From NCBI GenBank assembly GCA_019454205.1, contig CP075369.1, forward strand, positions 2,418,001 through 2,482,000: a stretch of 64,000 bases of DNA, in the 5' to 3' direction. This DNA is from Xanthobacteraceae bacterium (GTDB taxonomy: Bacteria; Pseudomonadota; Alphaproteobacteria; Rhizobiales; Xanthobacteraceae). The notes beneath the pieces were generated by a model, which did not search any database, was not told the origin of the DNA, and saw nothing but the letters and a program-made list of their open reading frames with translations. Below are positions 36,333-45,635 of this stretch, in pieces. The stretch's first letter is position 1; each line of letters starts with the position of its first letter. The position numbers were made by a program, and so were the translations under genes.

Positions 36333-36360
36333 TTTGACACAAGGGGTTGGGGTGCTATGG
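36333..36360 (+). promoter_or_regulatory. Candidate promoter of the tkt-gap-pgk-fba operon
   Basis: TTTGAC (36333-36338) and CTATGG (36355-36360) are separated by 16 bases, 44 bases upstream of the tkt start. Assigned by eye. Confidence 0.4.
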
Positions 36361-36403
36361 CAACGCCACCTTCTTAGCCCCCGGAACCAAGGGTGAAAAC
36401 GCG

Positions 36404-38413
36404 ATGAGCCGCGAGCAGCATGACCGTTTGGCAAACGCCATTCGCGCGCTCGCGATGGACGCGGTGGAAGCGGCGAAATCCGGCCATCCGGGCCTGCCGA
36501 TGGGCGCGGCCGACATCGCGACCGTCCTGTTCACCAAAATCCTCAAATTCGATCCGAAAGCGACCGACTGGCCCGACCGCGACCGCTTCGTGCTGTCCGC
36601 TGGCCACGGCTCGATGCTGCTCTACGCCCTCCTGTACCTCACCGGCCACGAGGACGTGACGCTCGACGAAATCAAGCGGTTCCGTCAGCTCGATTCGAAA
36701 ACACCGGGCCACCCCGAGAACTTCGTGACCCGTGGCATCGAAACCACGACCGGCCCGCTCGGCCAGGGCATCGCGAACGCGACCGGCATGGCGCTCGCCG
36801 AGCGGCTGCTCAACGCCGAGTTCGGCAACGATCTGGTCGATCACTTTACTTATGTAATCGCCTCCGACGGCGACCTGATGGAAGGCATCAGCCAGGAAGC
36901 GCTCGCCTTTGCCGGGCACCTGAAGCTGAACAAGCTGATCGTGCTGTTCGACGACAACGGCATCTCCATCGACGGCAAGATTTCGCTCTCCGACTCCACC
37001 GATCAGGTCGCGCGTTTCAAGGCTTCCGGCTGGAATGCACTTCGCATCGACGGCCACGATCCGGTCGCCATCGAGAAAGCTATCCTCGACGCGCAGAAGT
37101 CCGACCGCCCGACGCTGATCGCCTGCAAGACGCATATCGGCTACGGCGCGCCGACCAAGGTCGATACCGCAGGCGCGCACGGCTCGCCGCTCGGCGAGAA
37201 GGAAATCGAGGGCGCGCGCAAGAACCTCAACTGGAATTACGGCCCGTTTGAAATCCCGGCCGACATTCTGGAAGCATGGCGCAAGGCCGGCACCCGCGCG
37301 GCCGATGCCCGCGCCAGCTGGCGCAAGCGTCTCGACGCTTCTCCGAAGAAGGCCGAGTTCGAGCGCCGCCTGCACGGCAAGCTGCCCGCCGGTCTCGGCG
37401 CGGCGATTGATGCGCTGAAGGAAAAGGCGGTTGCCGAGAAGCCGGAGATTGCGACCCGCAAGGCTTCCGAGAATGCACTGGAAGCGATCTGCGCGGTTGC
37501 GCCGGAAATGATCGGCGGCTCCGCCGACCTCACCGGCTCCAACAACACGCGCACCAAGGCGATGAAGGCGGTCTCCGCCGACAACTTCGCCGGTCACTTT
37601 ATTCACTGGGGCATCCGCGAGCACGGCATGGCCGCCGCGATGAACGGCATGACCCTGCATGGCGGCGTGATCCCCTTCTCCGGCACTTTCCTCGTATTCG
37701 CGGATTACTGCCGCCCATCGCTGCGCCTTGCGGCACTGATGGGCATTCGCGTGATCCACGTCATGACGCACGACTCCATCGGCGTCGGCGAAGACGGTCC
37801 GACGCATCAACCGGTCGAACACCTCGCCGCGCTGCGCGCGATCCCGAACCTCTACCTGTTTCGCCCTGCCGATCAGGTCGAAACCGCCGAGTGCTGGGAC
37901 GCCGCCCTTCGCCTCGAGGAAGCGCCGAGCGTGCTGGCCCTCACCCGCCAGAACCTGCCTGCACTTCGCCTCAAAAACGAGAAGGGCAACCTTTGCAAGC
38001 AGGGCGCTTACGAGCTTTCGCCCGCGAGCGGCGAAGCGCTAGTCTCGCTGTTCGCTTCCGGTTCGGAAGTTTCGCTCTGCATCGCCGCACAGGCGGCGCT
38101 TGAGAAGAACGGCATCCCCACGCGCGTCGTCTCCGTGCCCTGCATGGACCTGTTCTTCGACCAGCCGGAAAGCTACCGCGCGAAGGTGATCGGCAATGCG
38201 CCGGTGAAGCTCGCGAGCGAAGCCGCGATCCGCATGGGCTGGGATTCGATCATCGGCGCGGACGGCCTGTTCGTCGGCATGAACGGCTTCGGCGCGAGCG
38301 CGCCCTACAAGGAACTCTACAAGCGCTTCGGCATCACTGCGGAAGCGATCGTGGAAGCGGCAACGAAGGCGTTGCCCACGCAAGCCGCGGCGAAGAAGTC
38401 CGCCGCGCAATAA
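36404..38413 (+). CDS. tkt: Transketolase
   Basis: Thiamine diphosphate enzyme of 669 aa that shuttles two-carbon units in the pentose phosphate (and, if present, Calvin) cycle. Seen: SGHPGLPMGAADIATVLF with GHGSMLLYALLYLTG; the ThDP/Mg motif ASDGDLMEGISQEALAFAGH; ITAE-type C-terminal domain; and HWGIREHGMAAAMNGM with the catalytic Glu; then THDSIGVGEDGPTHQPVEHL. Start at MSREQHDRLA. First gene of the central carbon operon. Confidence 0.96.
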   Translation: MSREQHDRLANAIRALAMDAVEAAKSGHPGLPMGAADIATVLFTKILKFDPKATDWPDRDRFVLSAGHGSMLLYALLYLTGHEDVTLDEIKRFRQLDSKTPGHPENFVTRGIETTTGPLGQGIANATGMALAERLLNAEFGNDLVDHFTYVIASDGDLMEGISQEALAFAGHLKLNKLIVLFDDNGISIDGKISLSDSTDQVARFKASGWNALRIDGHDPVAIEKAILDAQKSDRPTLIACKTHIGYGAPTKVDTAGAHGSPLGEKEIEGARKNLNWNYGPFEIPADILEAWRKAGTRAADARASWRKRLDASPKKAEFERRLHGKLPAGLGAAIDALKEKAVAEKPEIATRKASENALEAICAVAPEMIGGSADLTGSNNTRTKAMKAVSADNFAGHFIHWGIREHGMAAAMNGMTLHGGVIPFSGTFLVFADYCRPSLRLAALMGIRVIHVMTHDSIGVGEDGPTHQPVEHLAALRAIPNLYLFRPADQVETAECWDAALRLEEAPSVLALTRQNLPALRLKNEKGNLCKQGAYELSPASGEALVSLFASGSEVSLCIAAQAALEKNGIPTRVVSVPCMDLFFDQPESYRAKVIGNAPVKLASEAAIRMGWDSIIGADGLFVGMNGFGASAPYKELYKRFGITAEAIVEAATKALPTQAAAKKSAAQ

Positions 38414-38435
38414 CGACTACCAGCGAGGAAGAGAA

Positions 38436-39443
38436 ATGGCTGTTCGGGTTGCAATCAATGGGTTCGGCCGCATCGGCCGCAATGTTCTCCGCGCCATCGC
38501 GGAGAACGGCCGCAAGGATATTCAGGTCGTCGCGATCAACGATCTCGGCCCGGTCGAGACCAACGCGCACCTGTTCCGCTTCGACTCCGTGCATGGCCGC
38601 TTCAACGGCAACGTGAAAGTCGCGGGCGACACCATCGACGTCGGCTTCGGCCCGATCAAGGTCACCGCGGAAAAGGACCCGTCGAAGCTCCCGCACAAGG
38701 ATCTCGGCGTCGACATCGCGCTGGAATGCACCGGTATCTTCACGTCGAAGGACAAGGCTTCCGCTCATCTCGCCGCTGGCGCGAAGCGCGTGCTGGTCTC
38801 CGCTCCCGCCGATGGCGCCGACCTCACGGTCGTCTACGGCGTGAACCACGACAAGCTCTCGCCGGACCACAAGGTCGTCTCGAACGCCTCCTGCACCACC
38901 AACTGCCTCGCGCCGGTTGCGAAGGTGCTGAACGATGCCATCGGCATCGAAAAAGGCTTCATGACCACGATCCACGCCTATACCGGCGACCAGCCGACGC
39001 TCGACACCATGCACAAGGATCTCTATCGCGCGCGCGCTGCCGCTCTCTCGATGATCCCGACCTCGACCGGCGCTGCGAAGGCGGTCGGCCTCGTGCTGCC
39101 CGAACTGAACGGCAAGCTCGACGGCGTCTCGATCCGCGTACCCACGCCGAACGTCTCGGTGGTCGATTTCAAGTTCGTCGCGAAGAAAGCGACCAGCAAG
39201 GAAGAGATCAACGAAGCCGTGAAGCGCGCGGCCGCCCAGCAGCTCAAGGGCATCCTCGGCACCACCGACCAGCCCAACGTCTCGATCGACTTCAACCACG
39301 ATCCGCACTCGTCGATCTTCCACCTCGACCAGACCAAGGTGATGGATGGAACGCTGGTGCGCGTGCTGTCCTGGTACGACAACGAGTGGGGCTTCTCGAA
39401 CCGCATGGCCGACACGGCAATTGCGATGGGCAAGCTCGGCTGA
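38436..39443 (+). CDS. gap: Glyceraldehyde-3-phosphate dehydrogenase, type I
   Basis: NAD(P)-dependent enzyme of 335 aa. The Rossmann motif AINGFGRIGRNVLRAI is at the start, the catalytic cysteine is in SNASCTTNCLAPVAKVL, followed by TTIHAYTGDQPTLD and WYDNEWGFSNRM. Residue usage at the coenzyme site (INDLGPVETNAHLF) should allow NAD; dual specificity cannot be excluded. It starts 22 bases after tkt with GAGGAAG upstream. Confidence 0.97.
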   Translation: MAVRVAINGFGRIGRNVLRAIAENGRKDIQVVAINDLGPVETNAHLFRFDSVHGRFNGNVKVAGDTIDVGFGPIKVTAEKDPSKLPHKDLGVDIALECTGIFTSKDKASAHLAAGAKRVLVSAPADGADLTVVYGVNHDKLSPDHKVVSNASCTTNCLAPVAKVLNDAIGIEKGFMTTIHAYTGDQPTLDTMHKDLYRARAAALSMIPTSTGAAKAVGLVLPELNGKLDGVSIRVPTPNVSVVDFKFVAKKATSKEEINEAVKRAAAQQLKGILGTTDQPNVSIDFNHDPHSSIFHLDQTKVMDGTLVRVLSWYDNEWGFSNRMADTAIAMGKLG

Positions 39444-39445
39444 CC

Positions 39446-39544
39446 ATGACCATCGACCAGATCGTAGGCTATGCCGGTCTCGCTTTCTTCAGCGTGATGC
39501 TCGTCATCTCGCTCTATCTCTGGTCCAAGCGGGACTCACAATAG
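39446..39544 (+). CDS. 32-aa single-pass membrane peptide between gap and pgk
   Basis: An ATG two bases after the gap stop opens a 32-codon frame, MTIDQIVGYAGLAFFSVMLV then ISLYLWSKRDSQ. It predicts one transmembrane helix (about residues 7-26) with a positively charged C-terminal end, typical of bacterial small membrane proteins. The stop codon lies inside the terminator hairpin at 39531-39552, so a ribosome finishing this ORF would melt the terminator. No family recognised. The coupling to gap and clean membrane topology argue that it is real; no homologue search was possible. Confidence 0.6.
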   Translation: MTIDQIVGYAGLAFFSVMLVISLYLWSKRDSQ

Positions 39545-39560
39545 TGAGTCCCGTTTTTTC
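39531..39560 (+). terminator. Terminator inside the central carbon operon, overlapping the small ORF
   Basis: GGGACTCAC (39531-39539) pairs with GTGAGTCCC (39544-39552) around AATA, followed by GTTTTTTC. It separates gap from pgk and contains the last codons and stop of the 32-aa ORF. Confidence 0.85.
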
Positions 39561-39583
39561 TTGTCTCAATCTTTTGTAGCGTT

Positions 39584-40777
39584 ATGTCCTCTTTCAAAAC
39601 TCTCGACCAGGCCGACGTAAAGAATAAGCGCGTCCTCGTGCGCGTTGACCTCAACGTGCCGATGGAAAATGGCCGCGTCACCGACATGACGCGGATTGCG
39701 CGCGTGCTGCCCACCATTCGCGAACTCGCGGACAAGGGCGCGAAGGTGATCCTGCTTTCGCACTTCGGACGACCGAAGGGCGTGGACAAATCCCAGTCGC
39801 TGGAGCCGCTCGTGAACGTGCTCGCGACCGCACTCGACAGGATGGTGCTGTTCGCACCCGACTGCATCGGGCCGGACGCCGAGAAAGCGGTTTCGATCCT
39901 GCAGCCGGGGCAAACCCTCGTTCTCGAAAACACCCGCTTCCATAAGGGCGAGGAAAAGAACGAACCGGATTTCGTGGCGGCGCTCGCAAGGCACGGCGAC
40001 GTCTACGTGAACGACGCCTTCTCCGCCGCGCACCGCGCGCACGCCTCGACCGAAGGCCTCGCGCACAAGATGCCGGCCTTCGCAGGCCGCGCCCTGCAAG
40101 CCGAACTCGAAGCGCTCGCGAGCGCGCTCGAAAAGCCGGAGCGTCCGGTAATAGCGGTCGCGGGCGGCGCGAAGATTTCGACCAAGCTCGAACTGCTCGG
40201 CAACCTGCTCGCGAAGGTGGACAAGCTCGCCATCGGCGGCGCGATGGCCAACACCTTCCTTGCCGCACAGGGCAAGCCGGTCGGCAAGTCGCTCTTTGAG
40301 AAAGACCTGCTCGATACCGCCCGCGCCATCATGGAAAAGGCGAAGGCGAACGACTGCGAGATCATCCTGCCGAGCGACGTGGTAGTCGCGGGCGAGTTCA
40401 AGGCGCATGCTCCGTCGAAGGCGATCAGTGCGGACAAGGTCGGGGACGGCGACATGATCCTCGACATCGGCCGCGAGAGCATCGGCCATATCATTGCCGC
40501 GCTCGCGTCCTCCAAGACGCTGGTATGGAACGGCCCGTTCGGCGCGTTCGAGATGGAACCGTTCGACATGGGCACCAACGAAGTGGCGGAAGCGGCTGCC
40601 GAACTGACGCAGGCCGGAAAGCTGCGCTCGGTCGCGGGCGGCGGAGATACGGTCGCCGCACTCGAACACGCCGGCGCGGCGGACCGCTTCACCTACATTT
40701 CCACCGCGGGCGGCGCATTCCTCGAATGGCTGGAAGGCAAGACGCTTCCCGGCGTCGCCGCGCTTGCGGTAAAGTAA
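39584..40777 (+). CDS. pgk: Phosphoglycerate kinase
   Basis: Monomeric kinase of 397 aa that makes ATP from 1,3-bisphosphoglycerate. It shows the start KRVLVRVDLNVPMENGRVTD, LSHFGRPKGVDKSQSL, the hinge segment with VAGGAKISTKLELL, the nucleotide site WNGPFGAFEMEPFDMGT, and VAGGGDTVAALEHAG near the end. It follows the gap terminator by about 24 bases, so it depends on read-through or a weak promoter overlapping it. Confidence 0.97.
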   Translation: MSSFKTLDQADVKNKRVLVRVDLNVPMENGRVTDMTRIARVLPTIRELADKGAKVILLSHFGRPKGVDKSQSLEPLVNVLATALDRMVLFAPDCIGPDAEKAVSILQPGQTLVLENTRFHKGEEKNEPDFVAALARHGDVYVNDAFSAAHRAHASTEGLAHKMPAFAGRALQAELEALASALEKPERPVIAVAGGAKISTKLELLGNLLAKVDKLAIGGAMANTFLAAQGKPVGKSLFEKDLLDTARAIMEKAKANDCEIILPSDVVVAGEFKAHAPSKAISADKVGDGDMILDIGRESIGHIIAALASSKTLVWNGPFGAFEMEPFDMGTNEVAEAAAELTQAGKLRSVAGGGDTVAALEHAGAADRFTYISTAGGAFLEWLEGKTLPGVAALAVK

Positions 40778-40809
40778 TCGCAAAAGAAGAGATCGTGAGG
40801 GAGAGAACG

Positions 40810-41832
40810 ATGAATCTCGCAGAACTGAACAAGGTCGCGGAAGCGATGGTCGCGCCGGGCAGAGGCATCCTCGCCGCCGACGAATCCTCCGGCACCATCA
40901 AGAAGCGTTTCGACGCCATCGGCGTGGAAAGCACGGAAGACAATCGCCGCGACTATCGCGAGCTGATGTTCCGCTCCACCGAAGGCATGAAGCACATCTC
41001 CGGCGTCATCCTCTATGACGAGACCATCTGGCAGAAGGCGAAGGACGGCACGCCGTTGGTCGACATCATCAAGAAGGCCGGCTCGATTCCCGGCATCAAG
41101 GTAGACGAAGGCACCAAGCCCTTGCCGAATTGCCCCGGCGAACTCATCACCATCGGCCTCGACAAGCTCGCCGACCGCCTGCCGAAATATTACGAGCAGG
41201 GCGCGCGCTTCGCGAAGTGGCGCGCGGTCATCGACATCGCGCCGGGCATCCCCTCGCACACGGCGATCATGACGAACGCGCACGCGCTCGCGCGCTATGC
41301 CGCGCTTTGTCAGGCCGCCCAGATCGTGCCGATCGTCGAGCCGGAAGTCCTGATGGACGGCGACCACTCCATCGACCGCTGCTTCGAAGTCACCGAGTGG
41401 GTGCTGAAGGAAACCTTCCAGCAGCTCTATTTCCAGCGCGTCCCGCTCGAAGGCATCGTGCTGAAGCCAAACATGGCGATCTCCGGCAAGAAAGCCGCGA
41501 AGCGTGCAGGCGTGCAGGAAGTCGCGGAAAAAACCGTGAAGCTGCTGAAGGCCTGCGTGCCGGGCGCGGTGCCGGGCATTGCCTTCCTCTCCGGCGGCCA
41601 GTCGGACGAAGAAGCGACCGCGCATCTCGACGCCATGAACAAGATCGGCAACCTGCCCTGGAAGCTGACCTTCTCCTATGGCCGCGCGTTGCAGGCCGCG
41701 CCGCAGAAGGCATGGGGCGGCAAGAGCGCGAACGTCGCGTCCGCGCAAGCCGCGTTCGCGCACCGCGCGAAGATGAACGGCCTCGCCTCCACGGGCGAAT
41801 GGAAGAACGATCTGGAGAAGCGCGCGGCCTGA
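40810..41832 (+). CDS. Fructose-bisphosphate aldolase, class I
   Basis: Schiff-base aldolase of 340 aa. N-terminal GRGILAADESSGTIKKRFDA and GVILYDETIWQ, IVPIVEPEVLMDGDH, and the Schiff-base lysine in EGIVLKPNMAISGKK (Lys219), followed by PGIAFLSGGQSDEEATAHLD. This is the eukaryote-like class I form. The ATG at 40810 follows GAGGGAGAGAACG; the open frame extends far upstream inside pgk without meaning. It ends the tkt-gap-pgk operon. Confidence 0.95.
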   Translation: MNLAELNKVAEAMVAPGRGILAADESSGTIKKRFDAIGVESTEDNRRDYRELMFRSTEGMKHISGVILYDETIWQKAKDGTPLVDIIKKAGSIPGIKVDEGTKPLPNCPGELITIGLDKLADRLPKYYEQGARFAKWRAVIDIAPGIPSHTAIMTNAHALARYAALCQAAQIVPIVEPEVLMDGDHSIDRCFEVTEWVLKETFQQLYFQRVPLEGIVLKPNMAISGKKAAKRAGVQEVAEKTVKLLKACVPGAVPGIAFLSGGQSDEEATAHLDAMNKIGNLPWKLTFSYGRALQAAPQKAWGGKSANVASAQAAFAHRAKMNGLASTGEWKNDLEKRAA

Positions 41833-41842
41833 TCGCCGCGCG

Positions 41843-42262
41843 TCACTTCCGGTAATAGATCTGCTGGATGGTGTCGTAGCCGAGCCACGCCGTCTCGCAG
41901 GCCATCCGCTTCTCGTCCATCACCTGACAGCGCATCGTGCCCGGCACCGACCCGGTGCGGCGCCCGTGATGGTCCGTGCAGTTGTCGGTTCCCGGCGGTA
42001 CCGTGAAAACGTAGATGACGCCTTCGCGCACTCCGCGCACCACGGGGTAATAGTCGCAGCTTCCCGAGTCGCCCCGGCTGTGGAACGTCACCTGATCGAG
42101 GTCGAGGTCGCGGTTGATGCAGATTTTCCGCGCCTCGTCGGCGTTGCGGTCGGTTTCCCAGCAGCCGAAGATTTCCTGCGCATTCCCGGCGGACGGCCAG
42201 AGCACGACTCCCGTGGCAATGGCGAGGATGAACGCCGGGACCGGCAACCGAACCGTTTTCAT
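41843..42262 (-). CDS. Secreted cysteine-containing protein of unknown function
   Basis: Protein of 139 aa with a signal peptide (MKTVRLPVPAFILAIATGVV, cleavage after GNA) and a mature domain of about 110 residues. The domain starts EIFGCWETDRNADEARKICI and has six cysteines (GCW, KIC, GSCDYY, DNC, MRC, MACE), which suggests disulfides in the periplasm. Family not recognised. Start set at the Met beginning the signal peptide; an upstream extension of 19 codons is not signal-like. It lies convergent to fba, separated by 10 bases. Confidence 0.7.
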   Translation of the reverse strand: MKTVRLPVPAFILAIATGVVLWPSAGNAQEIFGCWETDRNADEARKICINRDLDLDQVTFHSRGDSGSCDYYPVVRGVREGVIYVFTVPPGTDNCTDHHGRRTGSVPGTMRCQVMDEKRMACETAWLGYDTIQQIYYRK

Positions 42263-42438
42263 TTTTGCATGCGCTCCAGTGCTTTCGCGGGCGGCATCAT
42301 AGAAACGCAAATGTTGCACGCAACAGGTACCGCGGAACCTTCCGCCGGAACCCGAAGCGGATAAGCTGGACGCCGCCGATTCGGAGAAGCCCCTTTTTCG
42401 CCCCGCTTCTCCGGCAAACCTCCGGGACAGGAGATCGC

Positions 42439-43080
42439 GTGTCGGAAGCGGCAGAAAACGCAGCCAAACGGCTGATCCTCATTACGCCTCTGCTCGAGGA
42501 TGCGGCGGCATTCGCGCCCGTGCTCGGCGAAGCCTGCCGCGCGGCGCCAATCGCAGCCGTCATCGCGCGCTCGAATGCAACCGGCGAAGCCGCGCTCACG
42601 CAATTCCGCGCGTTGGCGACGCCGGTGCAGTCTTCCGGCGCAGCACTGCTGCTTTCGGAACAGAACGATCTGGTCAGCGTCGCGGGCGCCGACGGCGCAT
42701 TCTTTCCTTCGCTGCCGCTGCTGCAAGCTGCGATGCCTTCGCTCGCGCCGGGCCGCATCGCCGGTGTCGGCGGACTGGTCACGCGCCACGACTCGATGGT
42801 CGCAGCCGAAGCGGGCGTCGATTTCGTGCTGTTCGGCGAACCCGATGCAGAAGGCAAGCGTCCCGGCTTTTCCGCACTGGTCGAGCGTGTGTCGTGGTGG
42901 GCCGAGATTTTCCAGACGTCTTGCTGCGCCTATGCAGGAAATCTCGACGAGGCCTCCCTGCTCTTGAACGCGCGCGCGGATTTCATCGCGTTCGGCGAGA
43001 TGCTCTGGACCGCGCCGGAAGGTCCGGCCGCAATTATCGCGCGCGCTGCCGGACTGGCGAGGGTTCGGGAACACGCCTGA
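42439..43080 (+). CDS. ThiE-superfamily (thiamine phosphate synthase-like) protein
   Basis: Protein of 213 aa with a TIM-barrel pattern: RLILITPLLEDAAAFAPVLG (strand 1), AAPIAAVIAR (2), SSGAALLLSEQNDLVSVAGA (3-4), RIAGVGGLVTRHDSMVAAEA (5-6), DFVLFGEPD (7) and ADFIAFGEMLW (8). It resembles ThiE but lacks the usual pyrimidine-pyrophosphate loop, and the genome context contains no thi genes. Function is therefore uncertain. It begins at a GTG (42439) behind AGGAG. Its stop overlaps the next start by one base. Confidence 0.7.
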   Translation: MSEAAENAAKRLILITPLLEDAAAFAPVLGEACRAAPIAAVIARSNATGEAALTQFRALATPVQSSGAALLLSEQNDLVSVAGADGAFFPSLPLLQAAMPSLAPGRIAGVGGLVTRHDSMVAAEAGVDFVLFGEPDAEGKRPGFSALVERVSWWAEIFQTSCCAYAGNLDEASLLLNARADFIAFGEMLWTAPEGPAAIIARAAGLARVREHA

Positions 43081-44120
43081 TGAACAAGTTCGCGTTGCCA
43101 TTCTGCCTCGCGCTTGCGCTTGGCGTCTCTTCAGCCTTCGCTGCGGACGAGAACATTCTCCCGCCCGCGGCGAATACCAAAAAACTTTCCCCAACCGGCC
43201 GCGTGCTGGTGCACACGATCACCGTTCCGCTTGCGCGCAACCAGCCCTTCGTCGTGGCAGACGCCGCGAAAGACCCGAACTTCGCCTTCGCTGCATTTCA
43301 GGGTCACCGCTATCTCGAAGCCGTACAGGCGGCGGAATATCGCGCCGAGAAGCTGAACGACGCAAAAGCGATGACGTTGCTCGGCGAAATCTACGGCGAA
43401 GGCCTCGGCGTAAAACGCGACCTGAAAAAATCCTTCGACTGGTATCAGCGCGCCGTGAAGGCAGGCGACGTCTCCGCGCTGTTCGCGGTCGGCATGCAAT
43501 ACATGCAGGGTATTGGTGTGAAGCGCGACCGCGACGAAGGCGCAAAGTGGCTGCGCCGCGCCGCCGACAAGGGTCACGCCGCCGCCGCCTACAACCTCGC
43601 GCTGCTTTATCTCGAAGGTCAGGTGTTCCGGCAGGATTTTGCCGAGGCCGCGAAACTGATGCGCGTGGCCGCGGAAAAAGACATCCCCGACGCGCAGCAC
43701 GCGATGGCGATTTTCCATCAGGAAGGTCAGGGCGTGAAGCAGGACCTATCCGAGTCGGTGCGCTGGCTTCGCCGCGCCGCGCAGAACGACCACATCCCCG
43801 CGACCGTCGAACTGGCGATTGCCATTTTCAACGGCAAGGGCACCGATAAGGATGAGCAACTCGGCGCACAGACCATGCGCCGCGCTGCCCTCAAGGGAAA
43901 TCCCGTGGCCCAGAACCGCCTCGCCCGGATGCTGCTGCTCGGCCGTGGTGTCGAAAAGAACCAGATCGAGGCGATGGCCTGGCACCTCCTCGCCCGCTCG
44001 CAGAACGTCTCCGACCCCATGCTGGACGATGCCTTCGGTGACATGAAAGCCGAGGACAAGAAGAAGGCGGAGGACATCCTGCGGGAGTGGCTGCGCTCGC
44101 GGGTAGCCTCGAATACCTGA
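43080..44120 (+). CDS. Exported Sel1-repeat (TPR-like) protein
   Basis: Protein of 346 aa with a Sec signal peptide (MNKFALPFCLALALGVSSAF, cleavage AFA-AD) and about seven Sel1-like repeats from residue 100 to 330. Examples are AKAMTLLGEIYGEGLGVKRD, ALFAVGMQYMQGIGVKRDRD and DAQHAMAIFHQEGQGVKQDL. Sel1 proteins are periplasmic adaptors for protein-protein contacts. The start codon overlaps the ThiE-like gene, hinting that both are made together. Partner proteins cannot be inferred. Confidence 0.82.
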   Translation: MNKFALPFCLALALGVSSAFAADENILPPAANTKKLSPTGRVLVHTITVPLARNQPFVVADAAKDPNFAFAAFQGHRYLEAVQAAEYRAEKLNDAKAMTLLGEIYGEGLGVKRDLKKSFDWYQRAVKAGDVSALFAVGMQYMQGIGVKRDRDEGAKWLRRAADKGHAAAAYNLALLYLEGQVFRQDFAEAAKLMRVAAEKDIPDAQHAMAIFHQEGQGVKQDLSESVRWLRRAAQNDHIPATVELAIAIFNGKGTDKDEQLGAQTMRRAALKGNPVAQNRLARMLLLGRGVEKNQIEAMAWHLLARSQNVSDPMLDDAFGDMKAEDKKKAEDILREWLRSRVASNT

Positions 44121-44187
44121 TTATTCACTTCCGGCTTGACGGCACTCGCGATGCGCGGCACGAAGCCCCGCGCTTCGAGGAACATCC

Positions 44188-44751
44188 ATGAAAATCAACG
44201 GCAACGAAATCCGCCCCGGCTACGTGATCGAGTACCAGAACAGCCTTTGGGTCGCGGTGAAGACCATGGCGGTGAAGCCGGGCAAAGGCCCCGCTTACAA
44301 TCAGGTCGAACTCAAAAACCTGATCGACGGCCGCAAGCTCAACAACCGCTTCGGCTCCGACGAGCGCGTCGAGCGCGGCAGGCTGGAGCAGAAGGATTTC
44401 CAGTACCTCTATAAAGAGGGCGAGAACCTCGTATTCATGGACTCCGACACCTACGAACAGATCAGCCTCGCGGAAGAATTCGTCGGCGAGCGAGCGCTCT
44501 TTCTCCAGGACGGCATGACCGTCACGCTGGAAATGCACGACGAGCGTCCCATCGGCATCAAGCTGCCCGACTACGTCACGCTGGAGATCGTCGAAGCCGA
44601 TCCGGTCGTGAAGGGCCAGACTGCGGCGTCCTCGTACAAGCCGGCCAAGCTCGAGAACGGCCTGCGCGTGATGGTGCCGCCGTTCATCGGCACCGGCGAG
44701 AAGGTCGTGGTCGATACCAACGAAATCACCTACGTCCGCCGCGCCGAGTAA
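44188..44751 (+). CDS. efp: Elongation factor P
   Basis: Three-domain translation factor of 187 aa that rescues ribosomes stalled at polyproline. The modification loop is VKPGKGPAYNQVELKNL with Lys33, the residue usually beta-lysylated by EpmA/EpmB. Later blocks RFGSDERVERGRLEQKDFQY and PDYVTLEIVEADPVVKGQTA are standard. Several products of this window are Pro-rich (5661, 14971, tolA, cpoB) and could depend on it. The following gene begins 5 bases after its stop. Confidence 0.96.
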   Translation: MKINGNEIRPGYVIEYQNSLWVAVKTMAVKPGKGPAYNQVELKNLIDGRKLNNRFGSDERVERGRLEQKDFQYLYKEGENLVFMDSDTYEQISLAEEFVGERALFLQDGMTVTLEMHDERPIGIKLPDYVTLEIVEADPVVKGQTAASSYKPAKLENGLRVMVPPFIGTGEKVVVDTNEITYVRRAE

Positions 44752-44756
44752 GCGGC

Positions 44757-45545
44757 TTGCTCCGTTCCGCAAATTACACCGTGATGGCGGCGGCCGCGCG
44801 CAAGGCGGGCCGCGCGCTGGTGCGCGACTTCAACGAGGTCGAGCATCTGCAAGTTTCGGTGAAGGGGCCGGGCAACTTCGTCTCCGCCGCCGACAAGCGC
44901 GCCGAGCAGATCATCTTCAACGAACTCTCCAAGGCGCGGCCCGACTTCGGCTTCGTCATGGAAGAGAGCGGCGAAGTGAAGGGCAAGGACGCCTCGCACA
45001 CCTTCATCGTCGATCCGCTCGACGGCACCACGAACTTCCTGCACGGCATTCCGCTGTTCGCGGTATCCATCGGTCTCGTGAAGGACGGCGTGCCGGTCGC
45101 GGGCGTGATCTACAATCCGATCATGGACGAACTCTACGCCGCCGAGCGCGGCAAGGGCGCGTTCTTCAACGACCGCCGCATCCGCGTCGCCGCGCGCCGC
45201 ACCCTCGCCGACTCCGTCATCACTTGCGGCATCCCGCATCAGGGCCGCGGGGATCTCGCGCGCTTCCGCCGCGAGATCGAGCGCATGCAGCCGGAAGTCG
45301 CCGGCCTGCGCCGCACGGGTGCGGCCTCGATTGATCTCGCGTGGGTTGCAAGCGGACGCTTTGACGGATTCTGGGAACGCGATCTTTCGCCATGGGACAT
45401 GGCCGCTGGTATCGTGATCTTGCAGGAGGCCGGCGGCTTCGTCACCGATCTCGATGGCGGCCCCGACATGCTGACCAAGGGTCACATCGTCATCGCCAAT
45501 CCCGATTTGCAGCCGCAAATCCTGAAGCTGCTCAAAAGCGCGTAA
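44757..45545 (+). CDS. suhB: Inositol monophosphatase family protein (SuhB-like)
   Basis: Mg-dependent phosphatase of 262 aa. Metal-binding motifs are visible: FVMEESGEV (Glu), FIVDPLDGTTNFLHGIPLFA (Asp-x-Leu-Asp-Gly-Thr-Thr) and WERDLSPWDMAAGIVILQEA. In proteobacteria SuhB also acts as an RNA-linked factor. The TTG at 44757 is taken as the start because the N-terminal pattern LRSANYTVMAAAARKAGRAL aligns there with other SuhB proteins and it lies 5 bases from the efp stop. Confidence 0.9.
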   Translation: MLRSANYTVMAAAARKAGRALVRDFNEVEHLQVSVKGPGNFVSAADKRAEQIIFNELSKARPDFGFVMEESGEVKGKDASHTFIVDPLDGTTNFLHGIPLFAVSIGLVKDGVPVAGVIYNPIMDELYAAERGKGAFFNDRRIRVAARRTLADSVITCGIPHQGRGDLARFRREIERMQPEVAGLRRTGAASIDLAWVASGRFDGFWERDLSPWDMAAGIVILQEAGGFVTDLDGGPDMLTKGHIVIANPDLQPQILKLLKSA

Positions 45546-45635
45546 CGGGTCGCATCGCACCCGCCGTCATTCTGCCGTCACCGGACTTTATTTGGCTGTT
45601 TCCCGTGCGATACTCGTCACGGGTGGCGGTAAACC

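Noticed and set aside
44752..44757. suhB RNA motif upstream of the IMPase gene
   Set aside because: The gene starts 5 bases after efp, so there is no room for a leader structure.
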